A stretch of DNA of 64,000 nucleotides from Galbula dea. Taxonomy: Eukaryota; Chordata; Aves; Piciformes; Galbulidae. Below are positions 1 through 9,000 of this stretch, in pieces. The stretch covers positions 603,750 to 667,749 of the forward strand of contig VWZX01005784.1 of the NCBI GenBank assembly GCA_013399015.1, written 5' to 3'. Position 1 is the stretch's first letter; each line of letters starts with the position of its first letter. The position numbers and the translations under genes were made by a program. A model generated the notes under the pieces. It worked only from the letters and a program-made list of their open reading frames with translations, ran no database searches and was not told the origin of the DNA.

Positions 1-90
1 GCAGGAGGGTAGGGAAGAAGAAGGCTGCCAGAGCTGCTCCTGCCAGGAACCCCAGCCCAGGCAGCAGCATCACCAAAGCCAATAATGCTG
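1..90 (+). CDS. CEP131: CEP131 exon (partial, left edge)
   Basis: Open in the frame that ends ITKANNAG and stops at a GTGAGT donor at 91 (phase 1). It aligns with human ...ALKANNTGG, as recalled. The exon start is outside the window. Upstream residues are Lys/Arg/Ala-rich and weakly conserved, so this exon rests mainly on its last eight codons and phase. Confidence 0.65.
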
Positions 91-3000
91 GTGAGTCCCT
101 CCTGCAGGTCTGGGGTGCTCTGGGGGGAGAAGGAGGAGCCTGCAGGGGTGCTCCTCACTCTGGGGAGCTGCTTGTGGCAAGAGCCTGAGAGCAGTCTGGT
201 CCCTGCAGAGCCAGAGGGTGGTGGCCACACGGACGCCGGCTCCAGGCCCTCGCAGGGCCCCAGGGCAGAGGACAAGCCACAGGTGGGTCTGGTTCTGCCT
301 CCTGCTGCTCCTGGCACCAGCTGCTCTGGCAGGGTGGCTTGGGAGCCTCTGCTGGCTTCTGGGGAGAGCCAACCGAGGTGAATGGTCTTTCTGCCAGGGT
401 GTGAGTTGCAGAGAGATGGGTGGCGAGGATCTGGAGACAGTGGTGACTGCTGCCAGCAGGGCTCAGTCCAAGGTGACACTCAGTGAGCTGCTGGACACAC
501 TCAGGCTGCTGGAGGAGGAGCCAGAGCTGCTGCCCCCACCCAAGCTCTTCAAGAAGGACAGATATGCCTGGGTGGATGGGGTGAGCAGAGGGCTGAGGCT
601 GGTGGCATCTGCTCTCAGTCAGTGATAACAGCCTAGGGAGAGCAGGCTGCCTTCTCCCAGCTCTTGCTGGGTGGTGGAGGATGAGGAGTGTGGCTGGTGT
701 GTGGCCAGAGGAGGCAGTGTGGGGGGGGTCTGGAGGCAGTGTGGGGGGGTCTGGAGGCAGTGGAAGGGGTCTGGAGGCAGTGGGGGAGCTCTGGAGGCAG
801 TGGGGGAGGAACCAGAGTCATGGAATCCTTTGGGTTGGAAAAGACCTTTAAGATCACCCAGCCCAACTGTTAACCCAGCCACTGCCAGGTCACCCCTAAG
901 CCATGTCCCTCAGCACCACATCTAGACATCTTCTGAATCCCTCCAGGGATGGTGACCCCACCACTGCCCTGGGCAGAGGACAAGCTGCAGGTGGGTTTTG
1001 GCCTGTGGTGTTTCTGGCACCAGTTGCTTGATGACCCTTGTGGGGAAGAGTCTGAAGACAGGGAAGGAGTTTGGTGCAGCCAGGGCTTTGGGTGTCCTCA
1101 AGAAGGATCAAAACCATGCAAGGGCTGTGATGGGAGTGGGGTTAGCTGGTTACTGGGGCTCAAGTGATGGAGAAGAGCCAGCACCTCTTCTCCTGAGCTT
1201 TCCTTGGGTGCTCATTCCCAGCTGTGTCTGCCCAGCAGGAGCCCAACTCCAATTCCCTAACTGCAGATAACTTGGAGAAGTTTGGGAAGCTGAACCACTC
1301 CCCAGGGGTCCCTGAGGATGGGGCCTTGCTCTCAGAGGCCAAGCTCCAAAGCATCATCAGCTTCCTGGATGAGATGGAGAAGTCAGAACAGGAGAGGCCC
1401 AGGTCAGCTGCCTCAGCCACCCAGAGGGAGGTGAGAGCTGAAGCCAGAGCCCATCTGGAGATGGTGCTGTTGGAGAGGTGGGGTCAGACCCTGCTGGAAT
1501 GGGTCTCCCATCCCTTGTCCTGCTTCCAGGTGGCCCTCACCACTTTTTAATCTCTTTTTGCGTGTGGTGGCAGGGTCTCCTCTTCGAAGAGGAGCTGGCT
1601 CACTTGGAGCAGGCCTCAGCTGTTGCCACAGAGGTCACCAGCTCCATCATGAGGCTGAAGCTGGAAGTGGAGGAGAAGAAACGAACCATCAGCCTGCTGC
1701 AGACAGCCCTGGTATGAGCCAGATGTGCATGCTTGCAGGGGAGTGGAGGCCAAGAGCCCCTCAGCAGATGTTTCTTGGCACAGTGGCTTTGAAGCACAAG
1801 ATCAGTGCTCTGTGAGCAGGGCTTCCCAGCTGTGCTCCCAGCACAGTGCAGCAGCAGAGGGCTGGAGGCTGGTGGGCATGCCACAGTCTCAGTCACTGTT
1901 AGGGCAGGAAAGCTCTGCCAGGGCCTTCCCAGTCTGATGTGGGCTGATAAACCTGATATGGGCTTCACTCAGCTTTCTCCTTCCTGCCCCCTTGATTTGA
2001 AACCTTCCTCAGCTGCCCTCCCTGCCTGACTGCTCCAGGAGCCCTCAGTCAGGACCTGTGCTGGGCTGGCTTTTCCCTCTGTCCCAGGGGGTTTGAGTGT
2101 TCTCAGAGTCACAGAACCATAGAATCTTTTAGGTTGGAAGAGACCTTTAAGATCATGGAGTCCAGCCCTTACCCAGCACTGCCAGGTCACCACTGAACCA
2201 TGGCCCTCAGCACCACATCCCCAGGGCTTTTCAACCCCTCCAGGGATGGTGACTCCACCACTGCCCTGGGCAGCCTGGGCCAGGCCTTGACAACCCTTTT
2301 TTGGGGGGAAAAAATGTTCCTTATGTCCAACCAAACCCTCCCTGGCACAACTCCAGGCTGTTTCCTCTTCTCCCATCACTTGTTCCTTCTTGCTGACAGT
2401 GGGGGCAGGGGTTGAGCTCCTGTCAGTACCCAAGGCTTTAGCTCTGTTCCTCCTTGTTCTGGCCCAGCAGTGGCTCCAGGTTCAGTAGTTATCTTCTGCA
2501 CACATGCTGGGGCTGGTGGAACTTCTCCCTCTAATGTCTTGTGGCTCTTTCAAAAGGCTCAGCAGAGGGAACTGACTGTCCAGCATGTCAAACAGACTGA
2601 GAAGGAGCTCGGCCACCAGCTCAGGCTGCAGAGGGAGCAGTATGAGGCAGCTATCCAGAGGCATCTGACCTTCATCGACCAGGTAATCTCTCATCCCAGC
2701 TGGGACTGAGGCTTCTGAAGCCAGAAGCTGTGGTGGCTCCACCCTGCCTGGCCACCTGACTCCTCTTCTTCACCCTGCCCAGCTCATTGAGGAGAAGAAG
2801 GTGCTGAGTGAGAAGTGTGAGGCAGTGGTAGCTGAGCTGAAGCAAGTGGACCAGAAGTACAGCAAGAAGATCACACAGATGCAGGAGCAGCATGAGCTGG
2901 TGAGGAGACAGGGAGAGAGCAGAGCAGAGGTGCTGCAACCAGAGCTGGCTGGGTTTGCTGAAATGAGGCCTCTGCCCAGAGCAGCAGGATCTGTCTCACC

Positions 3001-6000
3001 TCAGTAGGGCCTGGTCACTCTAAGGAGCCCTTCTCTGTGCACAGAAGGTCCCTGTCACCTGTAGAACTTTGTCCTGGCTCCCCAGGGTGCTGCTGTCCTC
3101 TGCTGCCCAAGGCCAAGTGCATGGGACTGAGCAAGAGGCAGTGCCAGCTCCCAGCGGCTCTGCTCACAAAGACACTTCCCACCCATCCTGCTGGGGGGCA
3201 GAGCTCTCCAAGCTGCTGGGTGACCAGGGGATCTTGCTTGTGCAGGCACTGGCACAAACCCAGTGGCACAGAGGAGTTTGGGCCAGTGGCCATGTCCCCC
3301 TGAGCTGGGCAGTGGTCAGCCTCGTTTGCAGGAGTAGGGATGCTCTCAGAGCTAGATGGGGAGGAGGTTCTAAAGATCATAGGGTGCAGAAAAACAGTAA
3401 CAGAAGTCTGTGGGGTTTGCTGGCTGTTGCCCTGACCAGCACCCAAACACACAGAGGGCCGTTTCCCCAGTGAGGGTGGTGGGAGCTGGCTGGCAGATTC
3501 CACTGGGAGCAGGCAGAGCTCCTTCTCTCCAGATCTCCTGCAGATGGAGAGGACTCAGCTCACCCTGTGCCAGGCCTGCCAGGAGGGAAGTGGAGAAAAG
3601 GACCTGGGGTGGGGGGTGTTGGTCAGCAGCTGGCTGAAGATGAGCCAGCAGAGTGCCCAGGTGGCCAAGAAGGCCAAGAGCATCCTGGTCTGTATCAGCA
3701 CTATGTGGCAGCAGGGCTAGGGCAGGGATTGTCCTCCTGGCCTGGGCACTGGGGAGGCCACAGCTCCAATCCTGGGGTCAGTTTTGGGCTCCTCACTCCA
3801 AGAAGGACGTGAAGGTGCTGGAGTGTGTGCAGAGAAGGGCAGTAGAGCTGGGGAAGGGTCTAGAGCACAAGTGTTGTGAGGAGCAGCTGAGGGAACTGGG
3901 GTTGTTTAGTCTAGAGAAGAGGAGGCTCAGGGGAGACCTTAGCTCTCTGCAGCTCCCTGAAAGGAGGAACAAGCAATAGGACAAGAGGAAACAGCCTCGA
4001 GTTATGCCAGGGGAGGTTTAGGTTGGCATTAGGAAGAATTTCTTCCCTGAGAGTGTTGTCAAGGGCTGGCCCAGGCTGCCCAGGGCAGTGGTGGAGTCAC
4101 CACCTCTGAAGGGATGTGGTGCTGAGGGCCATGGTTTAGTGGTGACTTGGCAGTGCTGCCTGATGGTTGGCCTTTATGATTTTAAAGGTCTCTTCCAACC
4201 TAAATGATTCTGTGATTCTATTACTCTAAGTGCTGCTGGCTCACAGCTCAGCCACAGGACTTGTCCTGGCTCTGCTCACCCTTGGCCTTGCAGCTGAGCT
4301 CATGCCCAGGGCTCTGGAGCAGGGCAGGTGTTCGGGCAGTCTGAGCCCCTTCAGACAGACACCCTCACAACAAACACAACAGTGGCTCCCTTGGCTCCCT
4401 TTGCCTTGCTGTTGGGGTCTGAGTTAGGAGCCCAGCCCAGAGGATGAAGCCAGTGCAGCATTGCTCTGTGTGTTTGCCTGGAGGGGCTCCTTCTCCTGGG
4501 GGGATGGGGCTGGTTTCTCTGCTGGAGCACCCAGAGGGCAGAGGAGTTGCCTCCATTCTGCCTCACTCGATGGCAGCAGTGGTGGGAGTGACCTGTGAAC
4601 TCTTTGGCATTCACTCTGCATCCCCTCTGTGGCCCTTGCTGCCAGTGAGCTGGGTTTCCAGCTCTGCCATACAGCTCCCTGCTCCCTCTGTGTGGTGGGG
4701 GGCAGGCACTGAGTCCTGTCTGTCCCTCCTTGGTGCTGCAGCAGACCCCTGCCCGCACAGCACGCTCCCTAGCAGGGCTGCCCTGCCCTTGGCCCAGAGC
4801 TGTGGTCACCAGTGGTGCTGCTGGGCCCTTGGTGCATCCTGATGCGGCTGTGCCTCCTCTCACTCCCCTGAGGCCCCTGCCTCCCTGTCCACCCTGCCTC
4901 TTCCTCTCTGGACACACGTGGCTTTTTGGTTTTGCCTCTCTCCCCTCCTGTCTCTGCTGGGACTCTGGTTCCCCCTCTTGCTCCATGCCCTCCTCTCTCT
5001 CTCCCCAGGTCTGGCGCACTTTGGGTCCCTTCTGTGAGGTAAATCTGGTCTTTGCTCTGTTTCTGTGCCTTGTCCTTCTGCTCCCTGCCCTTCTCTGGCT
5101 CTGCAGGCAGCCAGGCTGAGCAACCCCTGCTCCAGCAGCTGGCTCAGCCCCATGGAGGAGCCCCTTCACCTCATCTCCCCAGGGCACATGCTCAGCTGCT
5201 GCCTTCAGGCTCTCCCTCTCTTCCTGTGACAATTTCCCTGCCCTTTTTCCCCTAACAGTTGAGTCCCAGGCTGTGCAGGCAGCCCCCTGCTATTCCCCCC
5301 TCTTCTCTGCATAGCTGCCATGGGGTGTCCAGCCCCACACTTGTCCTCCAGAGCCTTGACATGTCCCATGTCCTGCACGTGGACATCATCTGCCTGTGCC
5401 AAAACTGAGCCATTTCTGGCCAGGCTCAGCCTTCCATCAGCTGATGCCTTTCTCACCAGAAACCCCAGCACAGAAGCATGTGGTTGAGTGTTTCAACCAA
5501 CTCCTGCTGATGGAAGTGCTGGGAAGAGCTCCATGGGCAGCAGGGCCTGGTGTTTATACAGCTTTGTTACTGGAGAGGAGGGCAAGGAGGTAAACACAGG
5601 CAGAGGAGGAAGCAAGAGCAGTGACAGGGCTGTGGAGCCTCTGAGTCTTTGAAGAGCTTTGGGGTGCTGCAGGAGCTTAGTCTGTAGTGGTACTGTAGTG
5701 TTGGGAGGTCTGTCTGTCTGTCTGTCCTCCTGCCAGAAGGTCTTCTGTGCCAGGGAGGGGGAAGGCTGGAGAAGGAAGTATCTTCACACCTGGTCCCATA
5801 TGCTGACAGATGGGCTGCCCTGCACTCAAGGGCCACCAGCAGCCCCAAGCCCTCCTGTCCCCTCTGTAGATGCTCTGATGTCTTAGCCAGCAAGTTCTTT
5901 CCCCAGGGTTTTGCTCTTTTCCTCCATGCTCAAGGTCTGTGGGGCAGCAGCAGCCTCATCCTGGGAGAGAGAGGAGAAGGCACTGTGCTGGAGTGTGTGG

Positions 6001-9000
6001 CTGCTTCTCTGGACTGGGAGACCATGGCTGGCTGGGGCTGTGCTAGGCATCCGTGCACAGCTCAGGCCATCTGCTCCTGCCTGCATCCTCCCTCTTGACA
6101 GCCAGGCTCCCAGGATCTTGGAGGTTTGCTCTCCTTGCTTGTCTCTGAAGCTTTCCCATTTGCTTCCAACAGGAGATTAAGAAGATGAAGGAACTGATGA
6201 GTGCCACTGAGAAGATCAGGCGGGAGAAGTGGATGGATGAGAAGACCAAGAAGATCAAGGAAATCACTGTGAAAGGTGCAGGCTGCTCCCTGGGGGCTGG
6301 GCCAGGAGAGGGGCTGTGTCCACAGGAGCTGCTGGCAGCTCAGGGAAGAGCTGCTCAGCATGGGCAGGCCCTTCTCCCTCTGTTTGGCAGAGGCAGATGC
6401 AAGAGGGCAAGAAAACACCTGCATGCTCATCCCTTCCTCCCCCAGCAGCCCCTCTCTGCTGAGCTGGGTGCTGGCAGCCTCCTCGCCGGCCGACCGAGGC
6501 CAAGGGCAGTGGTGTTGGGGTCCAGAGAGTCCCGAGGCTAAGTGGTAACTGTTCCTCCTGCTGCCCCAGGGCTGGAGCCAGAGATCCAGAAGCTGATTGC
6601 CAAGCACAAGCAGGACATCAGGAAGCTGAAGATGCTGCATGAGGCTGAGCTGCTGCAGTCGGACGAGCGTGCTGCCCAGCGCTACGGCCGGCAGGCAGCC
6701 GAGCTGCGGGACCTGCTGGAGAGGGAGAAGGAGGAGCAGAGCCAGAGGGAGAGGGAGCGAGCCTGGCAGAGGTGTGTCCTGTGGGAGGGGGCTTGAAGGT
6801 GCTCTGGGACTCCTGGTGTGATAGTGGTGTCCAGTACACAGGGGTTGGGGAGTTCTTGGTATTTGCAGCAGCTCAGGTGGCCAAGAAGGCCAACAGCATC
6901 CCAGCTTGTGTCAGCAACAGGATGGGCAGCAGGACTAGGGCAGTGGTTGTCCCTCTGTCTTTCAGCACTGGTGAGGCCTCTCCTTCAATCCTGGGTTCAG
7001 TTTTGGGTCCCTCACTCCATGAAGGATATTGAGGTGCTGAAGTGTGTCCAAAGAAGGGCAATGAAACTGGTGAAGGGTCCAGGGCAGAAGTGTCGTGAGG
7101 AGCAGCTGAGGGATCTGGGGTTGGTTAGCCTGGAGAAGGGGAGGCTCAGGGGAGACCTTCTCACTCTCTGCAGCTCCTTGAAAGGAGGTTGGAGCCAGGT
7201 GGGAGTTGATCTCTTCTTCCAAGGAACAAGTGATAGGAGAAGAGCAAATGGCCTCAAGTTGTGCCAGGGGAGGTTCAGATTGAACATTAGGGGAAATTTC
7301 TTCCCCAAAAGGGTTATCCAGGCCTGGCCCAGGCTGCCCAGGGCAGTGCTGGAGTCACCATCCCTGGAGTGGTTTAAAAGCCCTGGAGGTGTGGTGCTGA
7401 GGGCCATGGGTTAGTGGTGACCTGGCAGTGCTGGGTTGATGGTTGGACTGGATGATCTGAAAGGTCTTCTCCATCCTAAACCATTCTATAATCCTGTAAT
7501 CCCAACCAGGAGCAGCCCTGTTCTCTCCACCAGCCTGAGGTGGGACATACTGGTGAACCAGGGGCATCCTCCAGTGTCAAGCCCCTACTTGGCCAGAGAA
7601 GGGATGGGATGACTGAGGGGGAAGAGGTGGATGAATGGCCAAAGCCACGTCCCTGAGGTTGCTCTGCTCTGCAGGTGTGAGCAGCAGCTGGAGCAGGAGG
7701 AGCAGGCGCTGCAGCAGCAGCGGCGTCGGCTCTATGCCGAGGTGGCTGAGGAGAAGGAGCGGCTCAGCCAGCAGGCGGCCAGGTGAGAGGGCTGCTGGGG
7801 CTGCTCTCCAGAGGCCAGGCTCCGGTGGCGCTCTAAGGGGGCCGAGAGGGAGCAGCCCAAGGCTGCTCCGGTGCAGGCAGTGGGAGCTGTGGTCTGTGTG
7901 TGGGCAGGCAGAGAGCGGAGGTGGAGGAGCTGCGGCAGCAGCTGGAGGCAAGCAGCTCGGCCGTCACCAGGGTGCTGAAGGAGGAGTATGCCAAGGAGAA
8001 GGAGGAGCAGGAGAGGCGACATCAGGTCTTTTCCCCTTGCCTCTGGGCCCTAGGTTGCCATTCTCGTGTGTGAGTGGGGCAGTCCCCAGCGTGTGCCTGC
8101 ACTGCTGAGCCCTGTGCCCGCTCCAGAGTGGTGCTGGTGAGCTGCTCAGAGCCAGCACTGGGTGCTGGGGCTGCTGGAGCTGAGGGAGTGTTGTCTTGTC
8201 TCTCCACAGGCAGAAGTGAAGCTGCTGAAGGAGCGGATGGAGATGGAGAAGCAAGCCTGGGAGGCGAACTACATGAAGAAGGAGGTGACAGCAAGGGCTG
8301 CCCTTCTCCAGAGCTGCCTCCCTTGGGTGCTTCTGGAGGGATCGAGGCAACGTTTGCCATCTCTGTCCCCAGGAAGCCTGGCTGCTCTCCCGAGAACGGG
8401 AGCTGCAGGAGGAGCTGAGGAAGGAAAGAGACAAAGAGATTGAGCTGGTGATCGAGCGCCTGGAGGCCGACATGTCCTCGGCCAAGGAGGAGTGCGAGAG
8501 GGCAGCAGAGAACAGGTGTGGGGAGAGGGAGGAGGGAGCCTGATCCCCACTGCTCACGGGCTGCTCCTCTTCCCTGGAGCCCTGCATGTCTCCAGCGAGC
8601 TCTGCCAGTCCTTGCACCCCCATCTCCAGCCAGGCTGCCTGTTCTTTCCTCCTGTAGGATTAAGAGGATCCGTGATAAGTATGAGCTGGAGCTCCAGGAG
8701 CTGGAGAGATCTGAGAGGAAGCTGCAGGAGCGCTGCAACGAGCTGAAGGGGCGGCTGGCAGAGCTGGAAGGGGAGAGCATTCGGCTCCAGGGCCTGCTGA
8801 AGCACAAAGAGCAGGAGGTGGAGGAGATCCAGAAGGTGGGTGAGAAGCAGAGCCCGAGGACCCAGCTCCTGTCCCTGCTCCATCACCCTGTGCCTACCAG
8901 TGCCTTGGTGTCACCTCTGTGTCCTGCTGCAGGCCAGGGACCAGCTGGCCCAGGAGAGGAGCAGCGTGGCAGAGGTGATCCGGCAGGAGTTTGCTGAGAG

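Larger units (their letters stand above)
2900..6172 (+). other. CEP131 intron (3.3 kb) with one CR1 copy
   Basis: No coding exon was recognised between 2900 and 6172. It holds a CR1 fragment (3618-4227), a short TCTG repeat (5709-5726) and otherwise C/T-rich intronic sequence. The 293-codon antisense open frame at 4351-5232 has no recognisable motif and looks like a GC-rich chance frame. Confidence 0.8.

Noticed and set aside
4351..5232. 293-codon minus-strand open frame in a CEP131 intron
   Set aside because: Arg/Gly/Glu-rich with no recognisable domain and no promoter. It is typical of a chance frame opposite GC-rich sequence.
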